From contig JAQYVF010000025.1 in NCBI GenBank assembly GCA_030145625.1, positions 1-55,081 on the forward strand: DNA of 55,081 nt. Direction: 5' to 3'. The notes under the pieces were generated by a model that did no database searches, was not told the DNA's origin, and saw only the letters and a program-made list of their open reading frames with translations. The stretch is from Desulfocapsa sp. (GTDB lineage: Bacteria; Desulfobacterota; Desulfobulbia; Desulfobulbales; Desulfocapsaceae). Numbering within the stretch: position 1 is the first letter of the stretch; each line of letters begins with the position of its first letter. Both the position numbers and the translations under genes were made by a program. Positions 43,918-52,852 of the stretch are shown one piece after another.

Positions 43918-46389
43918 TTATTCTTCCTCATCATTGGAGAACTGCCACTGTCCATTGGCCGGCGTATAGAGGTAATGCATCTGCAGGCGTATAGGTCTAC
44001 CTCCACTCTCCTCGGTACATTGCATTTTGAATAGCAACTTGCTGCCTATCTTTCTTAAATACTCGACTTTTGGTGAGCTGAGTTCGGAGCGAACGGCAGT
44101 AGGATAGTGTTTGAGGAACATCTTTTTGAAATTATCTCTTAGATATGTGGTTTGGTCGATAATGAGCAGTTGTTTTTCCGCAGCCTCTACCTGGATGGAT
44201 ATTTCCTGAAGAATGATTTGAAATTCAGACTGGTTTGCAAATGGGCTGGCAGAAATAGATTCTTCAATGTTTTGCAGTTTGGCAAGTGCCGGCCTGTATT
44301 TCTCCGATTTGAGGTGCTTGGCCACATCCTGTTTGTCGCGGATGATAGAGGCGTGAAGCATGATACGGGACAGTTTTTCACGACTGTCCTTGGTGTTGAT
44401 CTGGCTGAGAAGTTTGCTGTTTTCTTCCAGGAGAACAATGGCATGTTCATATTGGGTAATGGCATTATCCCAATGCGAGGCAGCAAAGGCCTCTTGGCCC
44501 TTTTCCACAGTCATGTAAATTTTTGTTCTGGCAATGTTTTGGTGCAGGTCGGAAATGGTATCCGATTCAGGCAGTTTCAGTTTTACAACCAGTTCTAAAG
44601 CACGTTCGTAACTATCCAAGGCTGACAGCCATTTATTGTTGTTGAAAAAAGCGTGCCCTTGGTCCCGCAAGGTGTTGAATTTTGCCTGATTGGAGAGAAG
44701 TTCCAATTGAACAATGTCGTCCACTGGGATGTTAGGGTCTGTCTTGGCCAGTTGTAATGCATTACTGAAGTGTTCTGAGGCTCCGTTCCAGTCGGAGGTG
44801 GACAAAGATTTTTCTCCGGCCAGCATAAAAGAGTTTAAGCGGGCATGTGAGAGTTGTTTGTTTATCTCTGTAACCAGGGCCTTGTCGATGGCTGGTGTCT
44901 GTGTCGCAGTTTTCAGGGCTTTTTCGTAATGGGGAATTGCTTCCTGCCAGATTTGTTGCTGAAAGGAATTGTCTCCATTTTTTTTTGCTTCTTTGAACGT
45001 CAGGATTAAATTCTTTGTTGATTCAGAAACAAATTGTCCATCCAGTAATGTGTTGCCTGCCAGTCCCTGGCGAAGTGCTTCTGATACCAGCAGGGTTTGA
45101 ATTTCCTGGCTCAGTTGTTTTTTTTCATCTTGCTTGATCAGTTGAACGCTTGAGATGAGGTCGAGGGCTTCCTCGCACTTTCGCTCTGCGCCACTAAAAT
45201 TATTGGCATCTAACAAAGTACGACATTCGGCAACCTTCTCCTGTGCCTCTTTGAAGCCGGAACCGAGAGAAAAGTAGGAGATAGCTATGGTCGCAAGAAG
45301 GGCCAACGTTCCGCCTCCTATGGCATAGAGTGCCCACCGGCTCCCTCCGATTTTCTTTTCTTCGTAAAAGGTTCTTTCTTGCTTGGGAGAAGAAGGAGAG
45401 GATGCGGCAACTTCGGCAAGTTGTTCCTCTGGCTCCACAGGTTTCTCAGGTGGTTCCATCTCTATATTTTTTTGCCCTTCTCCTGTTACCCAGTCACCCA
45501 TGAGATTCAGGGACTGTTGGACTCTCTCTGTTGCCTCTTCAAGAAGGGGGTAGTCGGCGACCAGTTCGCGAGCGGCCTGATACTTTTCCAAGGCATTTTG
45601 GTGCTCTCCCCGATGTTCAAAATCATCAGCCTCACGGTAGAGCGCCATGGCTGTGTCCATGGCCGTTTGAACCTGTCCTTCCAGTTCCTCGCGTCCATTG
45701 AAGTGGGTGTCAATGGCCTTGAGTTCCTTGGAGAGGGCATGGAAATGTTTTTGTTTGGCTATGGCTCGCAGGCGATCAATGTCAATGGTTGCAGACAGGG
45801 GAGGTGGGGTGTTTTCTAAGGTGGGCTCTTCTTCCTGTTCAAGGGTGAAGGGCTCGCTAAAATCATCATCACTGAGGATGTCGATTTCATCTACTTCTAT
45901 TGCTTCATTTTCCGGCTCCATTGGTGGTGGGGAGGCGGAAAGGGTAGGCTGGTCAAAGGGGAGACGGTCCTTGTGTTCCTGATACCACTCGGCTGCCTCT
46001 TCGTTGAATGCATTGGTGAGTGAGTAAATCTCTCCAGAGATCATGTGGCCGATATGAAGGATGAGCTTGGTAATGGATTGTTCAGCTTGCCAGGCGTCAC
46101 CGATACATATTGCTGAAGAATCAAAATCAGGATGGAAGATGGGGGTTTCCGGTCGACAGTTAGGGGGGAAGTGGGGAAAACCAAAGGGGAGTGATATCGT
46201 AATTACGTGCTTATCGCAAGAACGTACCTCTCCATCTTCTTCCTTGCAGATCCCCTGTATCTGGTAAGTGACTCTGTATTGTTCCGGAGGAGTTCCTTCT
46301 TCCGGAGTTACAGTGATTTGAGGGAGGTCGGCAAAGTGATCTGTTATTTCCTGAAAAACGGTATCGAGTTGCTTGCTAGTATTGCTCAT
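43918..46389 (-). CDS. Membrane TPR protein with N-terminal E2 (ubiquitin-conjugating)-like domain
   Basis: An 823-residue protein with an unusual layout. Residues 1-140 resemble an E2/UBC fold: ISLPFGFPHFPPN, then IFHPDFDSSAICIGDAW (His86, Pro87, Cys95, Trp100) and a following helix SITKLILHIGHMI. The Cys position and the HP-x-C-x-W order match the E2 active site, but HPN is HPD. An acidic, Pro-rich linker runs from 140 to 200, followed by a helical repeat (about 240-300). One transmembrane helix (about 352-374) precedes TPR-like repeats each containing a Trp (FFNNNKWLSALDSYERAL, FAASHWDNAITQYEHAI). No E1, ubiquitin-like protein or deubiquitinase is adjacent. It is divergent from the cyclic-nucleotide/DUF4388 gene. 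E2 activity is unproven. Confidence 0.65.
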   Translation of the reverse strand: MSNTSKQLDTVFQEITDHFADLPQITVTPEEGTPPEQYRVTYQIQGICKEEDGEVRSCDKHVITISLPFGFPHFPPNCRPETPIFHPDFDSSAICIGDAWQAEQSITKLILHIGHMISGEIYSLTNAFNEEAAEWYQEHKDRLPFDQPTLSASPPPMEPENEAIEVDEIDILSDDDFSEPFTLEQEEEPTLENTPPPLSATIDIDRLRAIAKQKHFHALSKELKAIDTHFNGREELEGQVQTAMDTAMALYREADDFEHRGEHQNALEKYQAARELVADYPLLEEATERVQQSLNLMGDWVTGEGQKNIEMEPPEKPVEPEEQLAEVAASSPSSPKQERTFYEEKKIGGSRWALYAIGGGTLALLATIAISYFSLGSGFKEAQEKVAECRTLLDANNFSGAERKCEEALDLISSVQLIKQDEKKQLSQEIQTLLVSEALRQGLAGNTLLDGQFVSESTKNLILTFKEAKKNGDNSFQQQIWQEAIPHYEKALKTATQTPAIDKALVTEINKQLSHARLNSFMLAGEKSLSTSDWNGASEHFSNALQLAKTDPNIPVDDIVQLELLSNQAKFNTLRDQGHAFFNNNKWLSALDSYERALELVVKLKLPESDTISDLHQNIARTKIYMTVEKGQEAFAASHWDNAITQYEHAIVLLEENSKLLSQINTKDSREKLSRIMLHASIIRDKQDVAKHLKSEKYRPALAKLQNIEESISASPFANQSEFQIILQEISIQVEAAEKQLLIIDQTTYLRDNFKKMFLKHYPTAVRSELSSPKVEYLRKIGSKLLFKMQCTEESGGRPIRLQMHYLYTPANGQWQFSNDEEE

Positions 46390-46672
46390 GCTGATTCTTT
46401 AGTCGTATAAGGAGAAGGGGAAGTTGCAGATACCCGGTTTTTTAGATGGATAGAATTTGGCCCCTGCTAACTCCGCATTTTTGGATCGACTGAGCCTGTA
46501 AAGGTGAGTACGATTCGCAACTTCAGACAGTTATCACTTTTTCTATAATTACTTGATAAATATTAATGACTATACCAAGGAGTTCAAGCAAAATACAAAA
46601 AAAATGCTGTATTTATGAAAATAATATATTTTTCACCTCTAGTTACCAAAGAGTGTGGTAAAAGTATAACTA

Positions 46673-47731
46673 ATGAAAGCGTTCAAACTCTATTTTAAGA
46701 TTATTACCGATAATAACTGCCCGCTCTATGAGCGGGGAGAACTCTTATCACTTTCCCAAAAAACCCTCTCCTGTCCGGAGAATAAGGCAACCTGTCTAAT
46801 TCTTGTAAGGGAAATGACAGGACTGCTTTTTCATCTTCTCGATAATACGGAAGAACATGGCGAGAAAGGAAGCGTTTTCACCTGCAGCGGCTGTACAGGT
46901 CTGATCAAATTTGAGCTTATCTCTGAGGAGGATGCCCATGAAGCCGGTCTGATTCCGCCACCTCCTGAACTTGATTCAGAAGCAGAATCCTTGCTGGCCT
47001 GCATCCGTGATTTTCCGATTATTCAGGCAATACCGGAATCGGATCTCGTTCGGGTGGTCCACCGCTTACGCAGGGAGCTGGTCTATTCCGGTGCCACTCT
47101 GATCCATAAGGGACAGAGCTCTCTCTATCTGTATCTGATCCTTTCCGGAAATATGGTGGTCAGTGATGGTTCGTTGGTGATAGCCACATTGAGTCCCGGA
47201 GAAATCTGTGGCGAAATGAGCTACCTTGTGAGTGATGTGGCAGGGGCTGATGTCAAGGCGATCAATGATGCCGAGGTCCTTTCTATTTCCGGAGATGATG
47301 TCAGTAAGCTTCTTGACCGAATTCCCGGGTTGCAGCTATACATGGCTAAGGTCCTTGCCCAGCGATTGAGCCGAGCTAATGTTACCCGTTTTAATACCTT
47401 TGATGCCTGTATGAGTGGCTGGATCGCTGAAATGCCTCCAGCTGAACTCTTCCAGATTTTTCATATGAATAAAAAGACAGGCGTGCTCACCCTTGATTTT
47501 CCCCAAGGCATGGCCAAGGTTTCTTTTCGGGAAGGGTGTGTCATTAATGCTCATTACGGGGACAATAACAACCAGGAGGCCATCTTCGCCATGTTGGGAG
47601 AAAAGGAAGGGCGCTATGCCTTTACTACCGGTCTCTCACCAGAAGAGATGCGCTCTGCTGAAATCGGTGATTTTATGATGCTCCTCATGGAAGGAATCAA
47701 GCGGGTTGACGAAACAGGAGAGAGGGCGTGA
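46673..47731 (+). CDS. Cyclic-nucleotide-binding-like/DUF4388 signalling protein
   Basis: A 352-residue, three-part protein. The N-terminal 90 residues contain Cys-rich motifs (CPLYERGELLSL and FTCSGCTGLIKFE) of a type common in Desulfobacterota but of unknown role. A cNMP-binding-like barrel (about 110-235) has SSLYLYLILSGNM and PGEICGEMSYLVS, but the phosphate-binding Arg is absent (VAGADVKA), so cAMP binding is doubtful. The C-terminal third resembles DUF4388/PATAN (MNKKTGVLTLDFPQG and FREGCVINAHYG), a module in two-component and Mgl-type signalling. There is no ribosome-binding site, so the start is uncertain. It is divergent from the E2-like membrane gene. Confidence 0.72.
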   Translation: MKAFKLYFKIITDNNCPLYERGELLSLSQKTLSCPENKATCLILVREMTGLLFHLLDNTEEHGEKGSVFTCSGCTGLIKFELISEEDAHEAGLIPPPPELDSEAESLLACIRDFPIIQAIPESDLVRVVHRLRRELVYSGATLIHKGQSSLYLYLILSGNMVVSDGSLVIATLSPGEICGEMSYLVSDVAGADVKAINDAEVLSISGDDVSKLLDRIPGLQLYMAKVLAQRLSRANVTRFNTFDACMSGWIAEMPPAELFQIFHMNKKTGVLTLDFPQGMAKVSFREGCVINAHYGDNNNQEAIFAMLGEKEGRYAFTTGLSPEEMRSAEIGDFMMLLMEGIKRVDETGERA

Positions 47732-47733
47732 TG

Positions 47734-48369
47734 TCAGGGGCGGAAGTCGAGAAAGGGAGGCAGATCCAAGATTTCCATGAAGCTGGAGACGTGGTATTCT
47801 GCTGACAGATCTGTATTTTTAAAGGCGATGAGTCGCATATTACAAGCCTCGGAGTGTTGCCGGTCGATGATGGAGTCACCGATATAGATGGCTTCTTCTG
47901 CCTGACAGTTGCAGTGAGTGAGAATTTCAAGTAAGGCATCCGGTGCCGGCTTGGGACGTTTCGCATTCTCTGCCGTCATCACCTTGGTGAAGTAGTCGCG
48001 GAGGTGGAAGATATCCAGAATCGATGTCATGGTATTGGTTCGATTGGTGGAGATTGCCAGCTGATAACGTGATGTACAGACTTCGAGAAATTCAATGAGA
48101 TCTTCTTCAATCCGCATGTACTTGAGAAAGGGGGCGTATCCGATCTCTTCTCGGTAGCGGTTGACTGCTTGCAGGTCCTGCTCGGGGTAGTGACGAAAGA
48201 TGTGTGGAACTGATTCCATCACATTGTGGATATGCACAAAATCCAGTTCCTCTTCGTCCATGGGGCGGTAGTTGAAATGTTGGAGCAGGTGATTGTAGTA
48301 AGATTGATTGGCGGACTTGGAATCAAACATGACTCCATCGCAGTCAAAAATGACGACCTTGAGTTTCAT
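47734..48369 (-). CDS. HAD-family hydrolase (phosphoglycolate phosphatase-like)
   Basis: A 211-residue HAD superfamily hydrolase, subfamily IA. Motif I is IFDCDGVMFDS, motif II lies in AISTNRT, and the motif III/IV region contains AKRPKPAPDALLEIL and YIGDSIIDRQHS with the metal-binding Asp. The cap inserted after motif I is helical. The family dephosphorylates phosphoglycolate or other small phosphates. The substrate is not readable from sequence. It converges with the cyclic-nucleotide/DUF4388 gene; the two stops are 2 bp apart. Confidence 0.88.
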   Translation of the reverse strand: MKLKVVIFDCDGVMFDSKSANQSYYNHLLQHFNYRPMDEEELDFVHIHNVMESVPHIFRHYPEQDLQAVNRYREEIGYAPFLKYMRIEEDLIEFLEVCTSRYQLAISTNRTNTMTSILDIFHLRDYFTKVMTAENAKRPKPAPDALLEILTHCNCQAEEAIYIGDSIIDRQHSEACNMRLIAFKNTDLSAEYHVSSFMEILDLPPFLDFRP

Positions 48370-48458
48370 TGTAACAATTTGCCTGGGGTATAGAAAAAAA
48401 TATTAAACAGATGGCACTGCAGCTTGTCACTGTTGTAAGTGGTTACGGAGAGCTACAT

Positions 48459-49190
48459 TCATTTCTGAAAAAGTAGATTGGATAACCAGTCCACTGCAAA
48501 GAGAAGCAGTTGTTCGTCATCTATGCAGGCCTCTCTTTGCTGAAGGTACTGCTCCTGGTTTGGGAGTCCTCCAGCCTCCAGTTGTTCGCGAAAGCTATCG
48601 AGATTGTAAAGTGCCAGTACAAAAAAATCTGTCTCTTCGGCTGTCAGTTGCATTCCCCTGCGTATTTTTTCATGCTGCAGCAGTGAGGCCACCAGGTCGT
48701 TAGACTCGTTATAGGGCTTTACTCCTTGCTCCAGACTGTATTTCTTTGCTGTCTGAATCTCTTTTTCAATAAATCCGTGACAGTGTGGCTCTTTGAGGAG
48801 GACGAAGAACTCCTGCATGGACTGGTCATCCTGTCGGATGGCCGCCCTGCCCATGGGGTAGGTGCGGCAGGCACCAGGTCTGCCGGGATAAACGGTGCAG
48901 CCTTCTTTCGAGACAAAGACACATGAGGCCTGGCCGTCATCGACCATGGTGAGGTAGAAACGGGGAAAGGCGTCGCCTGCCTCCTGTTCCATGATCACAT
49001 AACGGTCGAGAAAGGTATTGGAGTGGAGGCCTGTTTCCTGTTTCAGGCGCAGGATATCGAAAGGGGTCAAGGCCAATTCCAGCTGGCGGCAGCAGTCGGT
49101 GAAACAGTCTACGCCGGGATGACAGGAAAAGGAGAATGCTTCATCGTCCTGGATGCGGCTGACATGTTTTGGGAGCTGAACCTGGTCCAT
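48459..49190 (-). CDS. YkgJ-family cysteine-cluster protein
   Basis: A 243-residue protein of the YkgJ (CxxxCxxCC) family. The Cys signature is visible as FSCHPGVDCFTDCCRQLEL near the N-terminus, then CVFVSKEGCTVYPGRPGACRTYPMG, giving a likely zinc or iron-sulfur site. The remainder is helical and rich in acidic residues. Members are abundant in Desulfobacterota and of unknown function. It begins 4 bp after the end of secDF, so it belongs to the same transcript. Confidence 0.85.
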   Translation of the reverse strand: MDQVQLPKHVSRIQDDEAFSFSCHPGVDCFTDCCRQLELALTPFDILRLKQETGLHSNTFLDRYVIMEQEAGDAFPRFYLTMVDDGQASCVFVSKEGCTVYPGRPGACRTYPMGRAAIRQDDQSMQEFFVLLKEPHCHGFIEKEIQTAKKYSLEQGVKPYNESNDLVASLLQHEKIRRGMQLTAEETDFFVLALYNLDSFREQLEAGGLPNQEQYLQQREACIDDEQLLLFAVDWLSNLLFQK

Positions 49191-49194
49191 CCTC

Positions 49195-51771
49195 TTAAGC
49201 CTTTTTGCCGGGCCAGAGGGTCAGGACCGGACTGGCAATAAAGATGGAAGAGTAGGTTCCCACCACTACCCCCAGAAGCAGGGCCAGGGAGAAATCATGA
49301 ATAACAGAGCCGCCAAAGAACAGGAGGCAAAGGAGCACCATGGCTGTGGTCATTGAGGTGACAAATGTCCTGCCCATAACCTCGTTGATGCTTTTGTTAA
49401 TATGTTCGAGCAGAGAGTGGGTTTCTGATTTCTGTATGTTTTCCCGGATTCTGTCAAAGACGACTACTGAGTCATTGAGCGAATATCCAGCCAGGGTGAG
49501 CAGGGCGGTGACGAGGAGGAGGGTGACCTCCACATTTAAGACCCAACAGACCCCCAGCACGACAATGACGTCATGGAAGGTGGCAATGGCAGCAGCAAGC
49601 CCAAAACGGATGTCAAAGCGTAAGGCCAGGTAGATAATAACGCCCAGCAGTGAGATGAAGATGGCCTGGATGGCTTTGTTGCGTAAGACGGCACTGACTG
49701 ATGAGCCGATTTCCGATTGACTTTCCAGGATGAACTGCTTGTCTTGAAGTTCCATATCCAGAAGGGTAGTTATCTCTTCACTGAGATTACCGATGACCTG
49801 TTCCGATCGTTTGATCTTGACGATCAGCCGGTGTTCTCCTTCAACTTCCTGGAGATTGATATCTTTCATGTCGTTTCTGGCAAAGGCCTTACGGACCTCA
49901 TCCATGGTAAAATCTTGGCTTGCCTGGTACTGGAGCAAGGAACCGCCGGAAAAATCAACGCCCATGTTGGCCTTGCCTCTGGCAATCTGGATAAAGGCAA
50001 TGAGGCCAACAGTCACCAGGACAGCGGAGATAGCAAAGGTAATATTTTTTATCTGCATAAAGTCCAGGTTCGGTTTCTTGATAAACTGCATGAAGGTCAG
50101 TTTTTTCAAGGAACGGAAGGAGTAAAGAGTATCGAAGATGAGCCGCGAGCAGAAGAGGGCGGTGAAGAGGTTGAATATGATACCTAAGGAGAGGGTAACG
50201 GCGAAGCCCTTGATGGGGCCGGTACCAAAAATAAAGAGGGCCAAGGCCGTGATAAGCGTGGTCACCTGGGAGTCAACAATGGTCCAGAGGGCCTTGCTGA
50301 ATCCGCCGTCCACACTTGATTTGACAGATTTTCCCAGGCTGTATTCCTCGCGCATCCTTTCAAAGATAAGGACATTTGCATCCACAGCCATACCAATGGA
50401 GAGAATGATGCCGGCAATACCCGGCAGGGTCAGGGTGGCATTGAGGATGGCAAGCCCGGTGAAAAGGAAAAGGATGTTGAGGATCAGGGCACTATTGGCA
50501 ATGACGCCGGAGAGGCGATAGTAGATGGTCATGAAAGCCAGCACAAGAATGGCACCGAAAACTCCGGCGGTCATTCCTTTGTTGATGGAATCCTGACCAA
50601 GACTGGCACCGACGGTCAGGTTCTGGATGATATCCACTGGTGCCGGCAGGGCACCAACGCGCAGGACAATGGCCAGATCGGCAGCGTCTTCATGGGTGAA
50701 ACTGCCAGATATCTGGGCAGAACCTCCCATGATCTTTTCTCGAATTACCGGGGCTGAACGGACCACATTATCCAGGACAATGGCCATCCGTTTACCCACA
50801 TTTGCCTCGGTGAGTTTGGCAAAGACTTTACCGCCTTTGGAGGTGAAGTCGATGGAGACATAGGGCTCATTGAATTGATTGGATATCCTTACCTGGGCAT
50901 TTTTGACCATTTCTCCAGTCATCAGGATCTGTTCTTCAAGGAGAATGGGGCGGATGATCTCTTTATTGGTTTGGCTGTCGGTATCTTTCTCTATATAGAT
51001 CCTGGTGTCTTTGGGTAAGCGGTTCTGCAGGGCGCGATTCAGTTTCTCGACTTCTTCAACATCGGTCCACTTGCCGTCCCATTGTCCGGCTAGCCTAATT
51101 TCTTCGGCAAGCAGACCGAGGTTGATACCGGCCGCATCAGCTACGCGCTTGAATTCCAATTGAGCGGTTTTCCCAATGAGATCGAGAGCACGTTTGGGAT
51201 CTTTGACACCTGGCAACTGGACTACTATCTCTGCCTCTCCCTGGCGGATAATCACTGGTTCAGCCACCCCGAATTCATCGATACGGTTACGAATGATCTC
51301 AAGAGACTGTTCCACTGCATGGGTGCGGATAAAATCGATTTCCGAATCCTTGAGGCTAATGGAAATTTTGGGAAAGGACCCTTCCTTGGCATCCACCTGT
51401 ACATTGATATTGGGGAAGCTGTCTTCAACTACACTGTTGACTATATCCACGGCACTGGAGTTGGGAAGGGTGAAGAGTACGGTTCCCGGAGCAGATTTTG
51501 TGCGTACCGCACTGATGGATTGCTCCTTGAGGCTATCCTTTAACTCTGTGGCAGCGAGTTCAAGAGAATGTTCCTCGGCTTTGTCCAGGTTGACTTGCAG
51601 GACCAGATGCATACCACCCTGCAGATCAAGACCCAGGCGTAAGCCTTCAGGTGCCATGTATTTTTGCCACCAGTCAGGTGTTGAGTCATAGAATGATGGA
51701 ATTATGGTGATAATTGAGAGTATGATGAAAAAAAAGAGGGCGCTGATTTTCAGTTTGAGTGAAGTGTTCAT
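49195..51771 (-). CDS. secDF: Fused protein translocase subunit SecDF
   Basis: An 858-residue fusion of SecD and SecF. The SecD half has an N-terminal membrane helix, the signature LRLGLDLQGGMHLVLQV, a large periplasmic domain, and a cluster of five membrane helices with GMAVDANVLIFERMREE. The SecF half starts near residue 570 with the F-type GVDFSGGSLLQYQ and ends with GYSLNDSVVVFDRIREN. It drives the last steps of secretion using the proton-motive force. In many proteobacteria secD and secF are separate genes; here the frame reads through without a stop. yajC, the usual neighbour, is absent: larB lies upstream and ykgJ downstream. Confidence 0.95.
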   Translation of the reverse strand: MNTSLKLKISALFFFIILSIITIIPSFYDSTPDWWQKYMAPEGLRLGLDLQGGMHLVLQVNLDKAEEHSLELAATELKDSLKEQSISAVRTKSAPGTVLFTLPNSSAVDIVNSVVEDSFPNINVQVDAKEGSFPKISISLKDSEIDFIRTHAVEQSLEIIRNRIDEFGVAEPVIIRQGEAEIVVQLPGVKDPKRALDLIGKTAQLEFKRVADAAGINLGLLAEEIRLAGQWDGKWTDVEEVEKLNRALQNRLPKDTRIYIEKDTDSQTNKEIIRPILLEEQILMTGEMVKNAQVRISNQFNEPYVSIDFTSKGGKVFAKLTEANVGKRMAIVLDNVVRSAPVIREKIMGGSAQISGSFTHEDAADLAIVLRVGALPAPVDIIQNLTVGASLGQDSINKGMTAGVFGAILVLAFMTIYYRLSGVIANSALILNILFLFTGLAILNATLTLPGIAGIILSIGMAVDANVLIFERMREEYSLGKSVKSSVDGGFSKALWTIVDSQVTTLITALALFIFGTGPIKGFAVTLSLGIIFNLFTALFCSRLIFDTLYSFRSLKKLTFMQFIKKPNLDFMQIKNITFAISAVLVTVGLIAFIQIARGKANMGVDFSGGSLLQYQASQDFTMDEVRKAFARNDMKDINLQEVEGEHRLIVKIKRSEQVIGNLSEEITTLLDMELQDKQFILESQSEIGSSVSAVLRNKAIQAIFISLLGVIIYLALRFDIRFGLAAAIATFHDVIVVLGVCWVLNVEVTLLLVTALLTLAGYSLNDSVVVFDRIRENIQKSETHSLLEHINKSINEVMGRTFVTSMTTAMVLLCLLFFGGSVIHDFSLALLLGVVVGTYSSIFIASPVLTLWPGKKA

Positions 51772-51851
51772 TCGAATTCCTGGATTCCTGGTGACGAGAA
51801 TTGGGAGTGATTGATTTTCAAAGATAAGTTATTCTATTGAATCGAAGGCGA

Positions 51852-52649
51852 TTATACAGTACTGCCTGAATCTTGCAAGACTTCCTCGCGATTTTCTCTT
51901 TTCCTGTTGATGGAAGAGGCTAGGCAGGCGGCTCCAAAACCGTTGTCTATGTTGACCACACCGAGTCCCGGAGCGCAGCTGTTGAGCATGCCGAGCAGGG
52001 CTGCAATTCCACCGAAACTGGTTCCATAGCCCACTGATGTGGGTACAGCCACCACCGGACAGCTGCATAGGCCGCTGACCACACTGGGCAGGGCTCCTTC
52101 CATACCGGCAACAACGATGATGACAGAGGCAGAGGTGAGGAGCTCTTGTTTGTTGAATAAGCGGTGCAGGCCGGCAACACCGACGTCATAGTGAGTGGCC
52201 ACCGGATTGCCGAGGCTCTCAGCTGTTATCCTGGCCTCTTCGGCCACCGGAATATCCGATGTCCCGGCGCAGAGGATAGCAATGGTGCCTCGGGTACGCC
52301 CCGGGGCAGGCTGCTGCTGGTTACAAGTGAGCATCCTTGCCTGCCGGTGATACGTGAGTTCCGGCAGAGCGGTCATAATCTGATGTGACTTTTCTGCATC
52401 GATCCGTGTGGCCAGGAACAGAGATTGGTGGTGGAGAAAGGTCCTGGCGATGTCGATGATCTGTTCGCTGCTTTTTCCTGCACCATATACGACTTCAGGG
52501 GTCCCGGTCCGTAGATTCCGATGGTGGTCGATGCAGGCGTCCTTAATAACCTGACCAGGCAGATGGCGTAGTTGGTGCAGGGCGTGTTCAACGGAACACG
52601 TTCCTTGCTGTACACCGGAGAGCAGTTCCTGTATGGTGTCTTGGTTCAT
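51852..52649 (-). CDS. larB: Nickel pincer cofactor biosynthesis protein LarB
   Basis: A 265-residue protein resembling PurE at its C-terminal half. The N-terminal part contains RTGTPEVVYGAGKS, followed by AILCAGTSDIPVAEEA, DVGVAGLHRLF and VVAGMEGALPSVVSGL, the carboxylase/hydrolase site of LarB. LarB carboxylates and hydrolyses the nicotinic-acid adenine dinucleotide pyridinium ring as the first step of nickel-pincer nucleotide synthesis. larC and larE are not adjacent. The gene is 80 bp upstream of secDF on the same strand. CooT and the poly-His protein elsewhere in the window are consistent with nickel use. Confidence 0.92.
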   Translation of the reverse strand: MNQDTIQELLSGVQQGTCSVEHALHQLRHLPGQVIKDACIDHHRNLRTGTPEVVYGAGKSSEQIIDIARTFLHHQSLFLATRIDAEKSHQIMTALPELTYHRQARMLTCNQQQPAPGRTRGTIAILCAGTSDIPVAEEARITAESLGNPVATHYDVGVAGLHRLFNKQELLTSASVIIVVAGMEGALPSVVSGLCSCPVVAVPTSVGYGTSFGGIAALLGMLNSCAPGLGVVNIDNGFGAACLASSINRKRENREEVLQDSGSTV

Positions 52650-52852
52650 GGTGAAGCAGAAAAAGAGGTTTAGTTGGATATCTCAGAAGTTGATTAATTA
52701 TGACCTTATTAAAAGTGGAAAGTATCACGATAACAAAATAAGGTAAAGCTTTTGTCCGGAGTTTACTCTCAGGGGGGATTCTGGTACTATAATTTTTTTG
52801 TGATCTGCCTTAATCGGCTATATTTTTATCAGTTCAATACAAGGAGTTGTTG

